The notes: generated by a model not told the origin, from the sequence alone. Numbered from the stretch's first letter, positions 1 through 5,572 are shown. The stretch: 6,322 nt of DNA from Bacillota bacterium (GCA_003242195.1 QGUQ01000119.1:1-6322), one strand, 5' to 3'. Made by a program: numbers and translations.

Positions 1-204
1 CCACCCCCCGTGTAGGCCCAGGGGCGAGGCCGCCAGGTTGGGGGCCAGGAGCCAGCGGTTCCCGGCGATGAGGTGGCCGGCAAGGGGGCGCAGGGCCCCC
101 GCGGCATCCCGGGAGCCCGCAACCCGCCACCCCAGCATGACAAGGGCAAGGCCCGCCAGCACGGCCGCGGCGATAGCCGGTGCTGGCCCGGCATTGCTGC
201 CCAC
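1..204 (-). CDS. bofA: BofA-like protein (pro-sigma-K processing inhibitor family), 3' end cut by window
   Basis: In the BofA family, the protein is a small mother-cell membrane protein that holds the SpoIVFB protease inactive so that pro-sigma-K is processed only after a forespore signal. Seen here are the first 68 residues of an open frame running off the left edge. There is a hydrophobic segment at about residues 8-24 (AIAAAVLAGLALVMLGW), a polar stretch, a second amphipathic region (LAGHLIAGNRWLLAPNLA) and then PLGLHGG near residue 65, which resembles the conserved SLGIH motif of Bacillus BofA. The start is taken as GTG at 204 because a GGGAGGGG ribosome binding site lies 6 bases before it. 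It follows the YaaL-like gene with an 85-base gap, as in B. subtilis. The family call rests on this position, the hydrophobic pattern and the LGLH motif, because the C-terminal half, the most diagnostic part, is outside the window. Confidence 0.68.
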   Translation of the reverse strand, partial: MGSNAGPAPAIAAAVLAGLALVMLGWRVAGSRDAAGALRPLAGHLIAGNRWLLAPNLAASPLGLHGGW

Positions 205-289
205 CGCATTCCCCTCCCGCCCGCCGCGGCCCCTCCGCTACCGCCGAGTGGCGGCACGTCCGGCGCGCCCGGCCCGCGTGGCGGGCGGT

Positions 290-637
290 TTAGCGCGCCA
301 GCCGCCTGGGGGTGGCCCTCGCGACCGCCCCCTCCGAAGCGGCCCGGACACCCTGCCGCCGGATCTGCTTCAGGAGATAGGCGTAACGCTTCTCGGCCGC
401 GTTGACCAGGTGAATCGCCTGGTCCACCAGGTCCTCGTCGGTTACGGTCTCGAAGTACCGGCGGGCGTGTTCCCACTCGCGGCGGGCCTCGTCCACGGCC
501 GCCACCCAGTCGAAGTCCGCCTCGCCACCCGCCGGGGCGGCCACGACCCCGGCCGGGAAGCGGGAAAACACCCGGCCGCCGACAGGCCGGGCCCCGCCTG
601 CCAGCACTCGAAGCCAGCGGCGCCAGCGGTCGCCCAT
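290..637 (-). CDS. yaaL: YaaL-like DUF2508 family protein
   Basis: This is a small soluble protein of 115 residues with no known biochemical function. The part that resembles the DUF2508/YaaL family is about residues 43-94, a charged helical stretch rich in Glu, Arg and Ala that ends in EKRYAYLLKQIRR; family members carry a similar A-K/R-Y/F-x-x-LL-x-x-x-R pattern. The N-terminal 40 residues (Arg, Gly and Ala rich) and the tail after residue 95 have no recognisable motif, and the protein is longer than the roughly 75 residues of B. subtilis YaaL. The ATG at 637 has AAAGGGGG about 8 bases upstream. It lies between recR and the BofA-like gene, the same slot as yaaL in Bacillus, which is the main support for the name. 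About 300 bases separate it from recR, so it may have its own promoter. Confidence 0.75.
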   Translation of the reverse strand: MGDRWRRWLRVLAGGARPVGGRVFSRFPAGVVAAPAGGEADFDWVAAVDEARREWEHARRYFETVTDEDLVDQAIHLVNAAEKRYAYLLKQIRRQGVRAASEGAVARATPRRLAR

Positions 638-670
638 CGTGAACGCCCCCCTTTGCAGCGACTCCTGTCC

Positions 671-702
671 TAGGGTATGCAGGGGGCGGCTCTCTCTTGT
701 AC
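671..702 (-). promoter_or_regulatory. Possible sporulation-type (sigma-K/E-like) promoter for the yaaL-bofA unit
   Basis: Reading the minus strand, CATACCCTA (rc of 671-679) fits the CATAnnnTA -10 consensus of mother-cell sigma-K promoters and partly that of sigma-E. An AC dinucleotide 19 bases upstream (in GTACAAG) could be the minimal sigma-K -35, although that spacing is slightly long. The -10 ends 33 bases before the ATG at 637, a sensible promoter distance. A gene encoding a BofA-like protein would be expected in the mother cell. Such short motifs arise by chance, so this stays tentative. Confidence 0.28.
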
Positions 703-709
703 GGAGAGA
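691..709. repeat. Short perfect inverted repeat upstream of the yaaL-like gene
   Basis: TCTCTC and GAGAGA flank a 7-base centre (TTGTACG), giving a 6-bp inverted repeat. On the plus strand it is followed by TTTT, but the stem is too short for a convincing terminator and no plus-strand gene precedes it. Its place at the -35 side of the possible yaaL promoter would also suit an operator. Confidence 0.3.
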
Positions 710-936
710 CTTTTGCCCTTGGACGCGCAGGCCGCTGCTGCCCGGATCGGGATAGCCTAGCGGGGCAGGGAACCGCCGGCAGACGGTGCGTGCCGAAGGG
801 GAGGCGGGCGCAGGGCCGTCGGGCGCGGAGACGACAACAACGAGTAGGGTAGAGGACGGAACAAGCCCGCGCGCGGGGGGAAAGAGGGTTGCGGCTCACG
901 AGCACGGCACCGCGCGGACGATAGGCGGGAACGGGC

Positions 937-1536
937 TCAGATCTCCTGTCGCCCCTGCAAAGCCTTGGCCAGCGTCACCTCGTCCACGTATTCGAGGTCG
1001 CCACCCTCCGGGACGCCGCGGGCGATGCGGGTGACCCGGGGGCCCAGGGGTTTGATCAGGCGGGCCAGGTAGAGGGCAGTGGCCTCGCCTTCCACGGTGG
1101 GATTGGTGGCGATGATGACCTCCTCGACCGGCGGGTCCTGCCGCAGCCTCTCGAGGAGCTCCCGCACGCGCAAGTCGTCCGGTCCGACCCCGTCCATGGG
1201 CGAGATCACGCCATGCAGGACATGGTACCGCCCTCGGAACTCCCCGGCCCGCTCCATGGCCGCCACGTCCCGGGGTTGTTCCACGACGCAGATCACCCGC
1301 GGGTCGCGGGCGGGGTCACGGCAGATGGCGCATGGGTCGCGGTCGGTCAGGTTGGCGCACACGCTGCAATAACGGACGCTGGCCCGCGCCCGCACCATCG
1401 CCTCGGCCAGGGCACGGACCTCCTCCTGGGGTCGGAACAGGAGGTGATAAGCCAGCCGCTGCGCCGTCTTGGGACCGATCCCGGGCAGTTTTTCCAGCTC
1501 GGCGATCAGGCGAGCAAAGGCTGGTACGTGGTGCAC
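937..1536 (-). CDS. recR: Recombination mediator protein RecR
   Basis: RecR works with RecO (and RecF) to load RecA onto SSB-coated single-stranded DNA in recombinational repair. The 199-residue length is typical. In order: a helix-hairpin-helix at about 17-33 (LPGIGPKTAQRLAYHLL); a C4 zinc motif with Cys57, Cys60, Cys69 and Cys72; a Toprim domain from about 80 (VICVVEQPRDV), through HVLHGVISPMDGVGP at 105-119 and ATNPTVEGEATALYL; and the C-terminal signature TRIARGVPEGGDLEYVDEVT. All expected motifs are intact. The start is GTG at 1536, which leaves the usual 16 residues before LPGIG. A GAGGGG sequence precedes it by 12 bases, rather far, so translation may depend on coupling to ybaB, whose stop is 16 bases upstream. 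Confidence 0.97.
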   Translation of the reverse strand: MHHVPAFARLIAELEKLPGIGPKTAQRLAYHLLFRPQEEVRALAEAMVRARASVRYCSVCANLTDRDPCAICRDPARDPRVICVVEQPRDVAAMERAGEFRGRYHVLHGVISPMDGVGPDDLRVRELLERLRQDPPVEEVIIATNPTVEGEATALYLARLIKPLGPRVTRIARGVPEGGDLEYVDEVTLAKALQGRQEI

Positions 1537-1552
1537 GGCCGGCTCGCACCCC

Positions 1553-1885
1553 TCAGAAGCCCGGCAAGCCGGGAATCTTGGGCAGGTTCAGCCCACCGGC
1601 GATCTTGGCCATCTCGCCCTGGACCATCTCCTGGGCCTTCCTGCTCGCCTCGTTGACGGCCGCCACGATCATGTCCTGAAGCATCTCCACGTCCGCGGGA
1701 TCGACGGCTTCCGGTGCGATCTCCAGCCGGACCAGCTCCTGGCGACCGTTCATCACCGCCTTTACCACGCCCCCGCCCGCCGTGGCCTCCACGGTACGGT
1801 GCGCCAGTTCCTCCTGCAGCCGCGCCATCTCTTGTTGCATGCGCTCAATCTGCTTCAGCATCTTCCCCATGTTCGCGAAATTCAC
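1553..1885 (-). CDS. ybaB: YbaB/EbfC family nucleoid-associated DNA-binding protein
   Basis: This family (YbaB in E. coli, YaaK in B. subtilis, EbfC in Borrelia) forms small dimers that bind DNA and may help organise the nucleoid or aid recombination near RecR; its precise role is not settled. The 110 residues match the family length. An N-terminal helix rich in Met, Gln and Glu (about 6-30, MGKMLKQIERMQQEMARLQ) is followed by the conserved VEATAGGGVVKAVMNG at 32-47, then IAPEAVDPADVEMLQDMI and an AAVNEAS helix, and a Gly/Pro-rich tail. The start is GTG at 1885, not the internal ATG at 1870, because a perfect AGGAGG lies 9 bases before the GTG. The gene begins inside the end of dnaX, with a 41-base overlap, which suggests translational coupling. 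It is named yaaK in Bacillus. Confidence 0.95.
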   Translation of the reverse strand: MNFANMGKMLKQIERMQQEMARLQEELAHRTVEATAGGGVVKAVMNGRQELVRLEIAPEAVDPADVEMLQDMIVAAVNEASRKAQEMVQGEMAKIAGGLNLPKIPGLPGF

Positions 1886-3923
1886 GGCGCCAGTCCTCCT
1901 TCACGTCCACCCACTCGCCGCCGAACAGCTCACGCGCCAGCGCCAGGATGGGATCGACCTCGGGCGGGGATTCGGCGTCCTCCCGCCTTTCGCCTGTCGC
2001 GGACCCGCCCACGCCGCTCCTGCTGGCCGCCGCGCCCTCAAGGGGCCACGGGCCCGGACGCGAACCCGGGGCTTCCACCCCGTCGCCGCCGGCCGGGTCT
2101 CCCCCTTCAGCATCGCCCGGCTGCCGGGGTGTTGCACCGGGCATCGCGGCGGGCGCGCCGCCCGAGTCTGCATAGCCCGGAGCAGGGGACGGGGAGGGGA
2201 AGCGCTGTTCCTCCTGTCTCTCTGGTTCCCGGGCCTTGCCGGTGTTCTCCCCGGCGGATTCTTCCCCGGCGGAATCGCCCACCCCCTCTCGGGTCCGCCC
2301 CCGAGAGGACGCCGGCCGGCGGGGGCCCTCCCCGGCCGCCGCGCCCCGCGCGGGCCCCGGTGTTACCGTTCCACCCGAGCCGGCCACCGTCACGACGCGC
2401 ACGGGTACCGGCGTTCCCAGGAACTCGGCAACGGCCCGCTCCAGCTGGCCCCGTTTCGCTTCGGCCGTGCGCGCCATGCCTGGTTGCTCGAAGGGCACCT
2501 CCACGCCGTCCCCGGCCCGTCGTGGCCGCCCGGCCCAGCGTAGCAGGGCGTGCAAGGCCGTGAACTCCCGCCTCCGGCGCAGGGAGGCCAGAAAACGCGG
2601 CCACTCCTTTGCCAGGCGGTCCGCCGGATGCTCGCCTGCCGGTGCCCCCGGTCCGTCCTCCGCGCCCCCCGTCCTGGAGCGGACGCCGGCCTGGACCCCT
2701 TCCATGGTCGCAGCCGGTTCGGCGTCACGAGCCGTCTCGGCCACCGGGGTGGCGGGCGGCGCGGGCTCGCCGGCTGCCGCCGGTTCTTCCCGGGCGGGGG
2801 TTCGCGGCGCCCCGGCGCCGGCCCCACGGCCGAGCCGCTGGATGGTGCGGATCAAGGCGGCCTCCAGCGCTAGGCGAGGCTGGCCGCTCCAGCGCAGCAA
2901 CGACTCGGCCTCCGCCAGCACGTCGAAACAGGCCAGGGCGGCTGACTCATCGAGCTCGCCGGCCAGCCCCCGCAGTTCCTCCATCATCTCGGGGCTGGCA
3001 TAGAGCAGCTCGCTCGCGCCCAGACCCAGCCGCACGGCCAGCAGGTCCCGCCAGCAGGCGAGCCAGTCCCGAAGAACCTGGGCCAGATCGCGCCCCTGGG
3101 CGGCCAGTTCCGAGATGGCGCGGAGGCCGGCCGTCAGATCGCCGCGCACCGCGGCCCGGATGAGGGCGAGCATGGTTTCGTCGGAGGCGAGGCCCAGGAG
3201 GTCGGCCACCAGGTCATATTCCAGGCGATCCGAGGCCAGGGTCAGGCACTGGTCCAGCATGCTCAGGGCGTCCCGCAGACCGCCGTCGGCGTGACGGGCC
3301 AGGAGGCGCAGGCTGCGGGGGTCGGCCTCGACCCCCAGGGAGGCGCAAACGTCGGCCAGCCGGGCAACGATCTGATCCTGGCCCAGCCGGTGGAAGTCGA
3401 ACCGCTGGCACCGGGAGATGATGGTGGCGGGAATGCGGTGGGGCTCGGTGGTGGCCAAGATGAACAGCGTGTGGGCCGGCGGTTCTTCCAAGGTCTTCAG
3501 CAGGGCGTTGAAGGCCTCGGTGGTGAGCATGTGGACCTCGTCGATGATGTAGACCTTGTACCGCGCCCGCGCCGGTGCATAACGGACGCGTTCCCGCAGC
3601 TCGCGGATCTCGTCGATGCCGCGATTGGAGGCGGCGTCGATCTCGAGGACGTCCATCGTCGAGCCGTCGTTGATCTCCCGGCAGACGTCGCACCGGTTGC
3701 ACGGCTCGGTGTCCTCGGGTGCCTGGCAATTGACCGCCTTGGCCAGCAGTTTGGCCACCGACGTCTTCCCGGTGCCGCGCGGCCCCGCGAAGAGGTAAGC
3801 GTGGGCCACTCGCCTGCCGCGCAGTGCGTTCTGCAGCGTGCGCACCACGTGCTCCTGGCCCACCACTTGCTCGAAGCGCTGGGGGCGCCACGTGCGGTAG
3901 AGCGCCTGATAGGGCTGGCTCAC
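1845..3923 (-). CDS. dnaX: DNA polymerase III subunit tau (clamp-loader ATPase DnaX)
   Basis: DnaX is the AAA+ motor of the clamp loader and, as full-length tau, ties polymerase and helicase to it. Visible parts, numbered from GTG 3923: YRTWRPQRFEQVVGQ at 9-23; Walker A GPRGTGKTS at 47-55; zinc cysteines 66, 75, 78 and 81; Walker B IIDEVHML with Asp128 and Glu129; sensor-1 LATTEPH; the SRC arginine-finger motif at 170-172; sensor-2 GGLRDALSMLDQ with Arg217. The collar domain runs to about 365. Then comes a long Gly/Ala/Pro/Glu/Arg-rich segment of roughly 270 residues with an embedded folded part (about 430-520), and a conserved-looking end (DPILALARELFGGEWVDVKE). At 692 aa it is longer than many Firmicutes DnaX proteins. 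The GTG is chosen because AGGAGG lies 7 bases upstream; the TTG two codons earlier would sit only 1 base after it. No A-rich slippery site for a gamma form was seen. Confidence 0.97.
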   Translation of the reverse strand: MSQPYQALYRTWRPQRFEQVVGQEHVVRTLQNALRGRRVAHAYLFAGPRGTGKTSVAKLLAKAVNCQAPEDTEPCNRCDVCREINDGSTMDVLEIDAASNRGIDEIRELRERVRYAPARARYKVYIIDEVHMLTTEAFNALLKTLEEPPAHTLFILATTEPHRIPATIISRCQRFDFHRLGQDQIVARLADVCASLGVEADPRSLRLLARHADGGLRDALSMLDQCLTLASDRLEYDLVADLLGLASDETMLALIRAAVRGDLTAGLRAISELAAQGRDLAQVLRDWLACWRDLLAVRLGLGASELLYASPEMMEELRGLAGELDESAALACFDVLAEAESLLRWSGQPRLALEAALIRTIQRLGRGAGAGAPRTPAREEPAAAGEPAPPATPVAETARDAEPAATMEGVQAGVRSRTGGAEDGPGAPAGEHPADRLAKEWPRFLASLRRRREFTALHALLRWAGRPRRAGDGVEVPFEQPGMARTAEAKRGQLERAVAEFLGTPVPVRVVTVAGSGGTVTPGPARGAAAGEGPRRPASSRGRTREGVGDSAGEESAGENTGKAREPERQEEQRFPSPSPAPGYADSGGAPAAMPGATPRQPGDAEGGDPAGGDGVEAPGSRPGPWPLEGAAASRSGVGGSATGERREDAESPPEVDPILALARELFGGEWVDVKEDWRREFREHGEDAEAD

Positions 3924-3969
3924 CGTCAACCCTCCTGCAAGGCCGCCCCGTGGCCGGCTCGCGGGGACG

Positions 3970-4003
3970 AAAAAAGGGCGACAGCGTGACTCCGCCGTCG
4001 CCC
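3970..4003 (-). terminator. Rho-independent terminator after the SRP RNA
   Basis: On the minus strand GGGCGAC...GTCGCCC gives 7 pairs, then one mismatch and 3 more pairs around a 6-base loop, followed directly by TTTTTT (rc of 3970-3975). It is a strong intrinsic terminator placed 10 bases after the predicted SRP RNA 3' end and 46 bases before the dnaX start. Confidence 0.88.
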
Positions 4004-4013
4004 CGGTCGAAAA

Positions 4014-4287
4014 CCTGGCCGTGCACCCGTCGTCGACGCCCGCGCCCGGGCGCCGGCCGGACCGTGGGCTCCGGCTCGGCTCCCCCGCGGCACACGCGGT
4101 GTCTCGCTTACCGTTGCTCCCTTCCGGGCCTGGCGGGGTTCACGAGTCCGCGTTGCGCGGGCCCCAGCCTTCAACACCCCGTGTCCGGTGCTGTCCCCGA
4201 TCGCGGACGCCTCGGACGGGAGTTCGACCCCGCTATAGCGGATTGCGGGTACAGGGCACCGCTACCTCCCCGTCTAGCACGGCCAAA
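4014..4287 (-). ncRNA. ffs: Large signal recognition particle RNA (scRNA/6S type, with Alu domain)
   Basis: This RNA scaffolds the signal recognition particle with Ffh and directs membrane and secreted proteins to the translocon. Two diagnostic blocks are seen on the minus strand. The Alu domain near the 5' end contains CCGTGCTAGACGGGGAGG, GTAGCGGTGCCCTGTACC and GCAATCCGCTATAGC, very close to Bacillus scRNA. The Ffh-binding domain around 4095-4140 contains CCAGGCCCGGAAGGGAGCA with its GGAA tetraloop. The ends were set where the 5' TTTGGCCGTGC (4277-4287) pairs with the 3' GCACGGCCAGG (4014-4024) over 11 pairs, giving 274 nt against about 271 in B. subtilis. Its place between tadA and dnaX is the Bacillus arrangement. 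No clear promoter was found in the 87 bases between it and tRNA-Ser(GGA). The exact ends may be off by a few bases. Confidence 0.95.
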
Positions 4288-4374
4288 CCTCGTCGACCCG
4301 TCGCACCGCCCGCAGCCCGGAATCGCCCGTGGGACCGGGCCGCGGCGCGATGATCCAGGGAAAGACAAAAAGGG

Positions 4375-4461
4375 CGGAAGGGGTGGGATTCGAACCCACG
4401 GTGGGCTTGCGCCCACACACGCTCTCCAGGCGTGTGCCTTAAACCGCTCGGCCACCCTTCC
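4375..4461 (-). tRNA. tRNA-Ser(GGA)
   Basis: The 87-nt gene has a GGAAGGG/CCCTTCC acceptor, discriminator G, and the long variable arm of serine tRNAs (GTGGGCGCAAGCCCAC). The anticodon stem CACGC/GCGTG encloses the loop CTGGAGA, so the anticodon is GGA, reading UCC and UCU. CCA is not encoded; the bases after the discriminator are CCC then TTTTT. Confidence 0.95.
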
Positions 4462-4470
4462 AGGACGCCA

Positions 4471-4493
4471 CGGATCCGTCGGTCACGGATCCG
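4471..4493. repeat. Perfect 9-bp inverted repeat between the two tRNA-Ser genes
   Basis: CGGATCCGT and ACGGATCCG flank CGGTC, so the RNA from either strand can form a 9-bp hairpin with a 5-base loop. It ends 10 bases upstream of the 5' end of tRNA-Ser(GGA). No T-run follows on either strand, so it is not an intrinsic terminator. A processing hairpin in a joint tRNA transcript, or a protein site, is possible. Confidence 0.5.
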
Positions 4494-4603
4494 ACCGTGT
4501 AGCCGCTTACCACACCCCGCGTTGCCATCGCCCCGGACCCCGGCCACCCGGCCGTCTCCGGTCACACCGCCGACCGCGGCGGCAGGGTCCCGACTGCTGC
4601 CTG

Positions 4604-4690
4604 CGGAAGGGGTGGGATTCGAACCCACGGTGGGCTTGCGCCCACAACGGTTTTCGAGACCGCCCCGTTCAACCACTCCGGCACCCTTCC
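4604..4690 (-). tRNA. tRNA-Ser(CGA)
   Basis: The 87-nt gene has acceptor GGAAGGG/CCCTTCC, discriminator G and a long variable arm. The anticodon loop CTCGAAA in the stem GCGGT/ACCGT gives anticodon CGA, reading UCG, a frequent codon in a GC-rich genome. CCA is not encoded. The 44 bases covering its 3' end, T-arm and variable arm (4603-4646) are identical to those of tRNA-Ser(GGA) (4374-4417). It lies 50 bases downstream of tadA. Confidence 0.95.
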
Positions 4691-4740
4691 ATGCCTTCGT
4701 CCCATGGAGGACCTGCCTGCCGCGGGCGGTCGCGACCGGT

Positions 4741-5244
4741 TCAGGGGGAGCGACGCAACGCGCGAAAGAACTCTTTCAACAACTCACCGCTCGCCTCGGC
4801 CAGGACGCCACGGCGAACCTCGACTCGGTGATTCAGTCTATCATGTTCCACCAGGTTCATCAAGCTTCCCGCCGCCCCGGCCTTGGGGTCATCGGCGCCG
4901 TAGACGAGCCGCGGGATGCGCGCCAGGACGATGGCGCCCGCACACATCGGGCAGGGCTCGAGGGTGACGTACAGGGTGACCCCCTCCAGCCGCCAATCGC
5001 CCAGCAGCCGCCCCGCCTCGCGCAAGACCAGTATCTCCGCGTGGGCGGTGGGATCGTGGGCCGTCTCGCGCCGGTTGTGGGCCCGGGCGATGATGCGCCC
5101 CTCCCGCACGGCTACGGCGCCGATGGGGACCTCGCCGATGGCCAGGGCCCGCCGTGCCTCGGCCAGTGCCTCGGCCATGAAGAAGAGATCGGGATCGCTG
5201 GTGCCCGGCGGACCGGTATCCGGCCACCGGTCGCCCTCTGTCAC
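4741..5244 (-). CDS. tadA: tRNA-specific adenosine-34 deaminase TadA
   Basis: TadA converts adenosine 34 to inosine in the anticodon of tRNA-Arg(ACG), letting it read CGU, CGC and CGA; it acts in the cytoplasm as a dimer. The 167-residue frame has the full cytidine/deoxycytidylate deaminase-type zinc site: HAE at 68-70 (zinc ligand His68, proton-shuttling Glu70) and PCPMC at 97-101 (zinc ligands Cys98 and Cys101). Family blocks GEVPIGAVAV (37-46), RAHNRRE (54-60), LEGVTLYVTLEPC and the C-terminal SLMNLVEHDRLNHRVEV are all present and match TadA rather than cytidine or guanine deaminases. The GTG start at 5244 follows GGGGGACC. The ribosome site is close to the start codon, but no better in-frame start exists before Met23, which lacks a ribosome site. 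The N-terminus is about 15 residues longer than in B. subtilis. Confidence 0.96.
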   Translation of the reverse strand: MTEGDRWPDTGPPGTSDPDLFFMAEALAEARRALAIGEVPIGAVAVREGRIIARAHNRRETAHDPTAHAEILVLREAGRLLGDWRLEGVTLYVTLEPCPMCAGAIVLARIPRLVYGADDPKAGAAGSLMNLVEHDRLNHRVEVRRGVLAEASGELLKEFFRALRRSP

Positions 5245-5310
5245 GGTCCCCCATCACCCCGCCACGCCACGGGCCTTCGCCGTTTCGCCGGCCCGAGCGC
5301 GTCCAGCGCC

Positions 5311-5343
5311 AACAAGCAAGGCCAGAAGCCCTGGCTCCTGGCC
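5311..5343 (-). terminator. Rho-independent terminator of tRNA-Arg(CCT)
   Basis: On the minus strand GGCCAGGAGC pairs with GCTTCTGGCC (10 pairs including one G-T) around a CAGG loop, and TTGCTTGTT follows. It begins 5 bases past the tRNA discriminator base, so it ends the tRNA transcript and separates it from tadA. The tadA promoter should then lie between 5245 and 5310, but none is clear there. Confidence 0.82.
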
Positions 5344-5347
5344 GCGG

Positions 5348-5420
5348 TGCGCCCGGGAGGACTCGAACCCCCGACGCCTTCCTTAGGACGGAAGCGCTCT
5401 TCCCACTGAGCTACGGGCGC
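5348..5420 (-). tRNA. tRNA-Arg(CCT)
   Basis: The 73-nt cloverleaf has acceptor GCGCCCG/CGGGCGC, discriminator A, a D-arm starting TAGCTCAG, anticodon stem CTTCC/GGAAG with loop GTCCTAA (anticodon CCT, reading AGG), and the T-loop TTCGAGT. CCA is not encoded (CCG follows). It is complete, with no intron, although tRNA-Arg(CCT) is a known group I intron host in some bacteria. Confidence 0.95.
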
Positions 5421-5428
5421 GCGATCAG

Positions 5429-5466
5429 CATTGCGTGCTCCCTTCTGCGAGCATTATTGTAACATG
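5429..5466 (+). promoter_or_regulatory. Probable promoter region of the queT-like gene
   Basis: An AT-rich island (GCATTATTGTAACAT, 5451-5465) stands out in very GC-rich surroundings. TTGCGT at 5431-5436 could be a -35, with TATTGT at 5455-5460 as -10 after an 18-base spacer, or TAACAT at 5460-5465. Matches to consensus are modest (3/6 and 4/6). The same interval must also hold the promoter of the divergent tRNA-Arg(CCT), for which no good boxes were found. Confidence 0.35.
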
Positions 5467-5478
5467 GGTGTTTTCGCG

Positions 5479-5564
5479 GGCGCAAAGCCGGGCCGCCACC
5501 TTCAGGGCGCCGTCACGGAGCTTGCGCCGGCAGCGCCCCATTGCCGCCACCGAAGCTGCCGGCG
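5479..5564 (+). promoter_or_regulatory. Structured leader of queT with two mutually exclusive hairpins
   Basis: Hairpin A: GGCGCAAAGC (5479-5488) pairs with GCTTGCGCC (5520-5528), 9 pairs with one bulged A. Hairpin B: CGCCGGCAGC (5525-5534) pairs perfectly with GCTGCCGGCG (5555-5564), 10 pairs. They share 5525-5528, so only one can be complete at a time. Hairpin B ends 8 bases before the GTG start at 5573 and would cover any ribosome site there (GGCGG at 5561-5565). This is the layout of a translational riboswitch or attenuator. No preQ1-I tail (A-run then CUA) or other recognised aptamer was found, and GC-rich DNA forms chance stems easily. Confidence 0.38.
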
Positions 5565-5572
5565 GATCGGGG

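Larger units (their letters stand above)
638..936. other. Intergenic region between recR and the yaaL-like gene
   Basis: No coding frame or RNA gene could be supported in these 299 bases. Visible elements are the possible promoter and 6-bp inverted repeat listed separately, and a self-complementary CCCGCGCGCGGG at 866-877 followed on the minus strand by CTTGTT. That could be a weak recR terminator but has only about 4 usable base pairs in a hairpin. The part around 830-865 (acaacaacgagtagg) is less GC-rich than its surroundings. The size of the gap, against overlapping or nearly adjacent genes upstream, suggests that the dnaX-ybaB-recR unit ends here. Confidence 0.6.

Noticed and set aside
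38..673. Plus-strand open frame over the bofA- and yaaL-like genes
   Set aside because: The minus-strand frames have good ribosome sites, family motifs and conserved gene order; the plus-strand frame has none.
1469..2563. Long plus-strand open frames opposite dnaX, ybaB and recR (also 1782-2543, 2236-3003, 3291-3989)
   Set aside because: They are antisense to clearly recognisable genes, are rich in Arg, Pro, Ala and Ser as expected from antisense GC-rich codons, and show no domain.
1845..2900. Programmed frameshift in dnaX producing a short gamma form
   Set aside because: No A-rich slippery heptamer or A-run was found in the expected region. G-runs exist but are common in this composition.
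3924..3929. TTGACG just upstream of the dnaX start as a -35 box
   Set aside because: It overlaps the start codon region and would direct transcription from inside the gene; no matching -10 follows.
4171..4676. Minus-strand frames through the tRNA-Ser genes (4171-4455 and 4233-4676)
   Set aside because: Peptides such as WVRIPPLPP and VGSNPTPS are well-known artefacts of reading through tRNAs.
3824..4831. 335-codon plus-strand open frame running through the SRP RNA and both tRNA-Ser genes
   Set aside because: It crosses three structured RNAs and contains GGIRTHGG-type peptides, which arise from translating tRNA genes backwards.
5435..5572. 46-residue N-terminal extension of the queT frame
   Set aside because: Its composition is unlike the family, it has no ribosome site, and it overlaps the probable promoter and structured leader.
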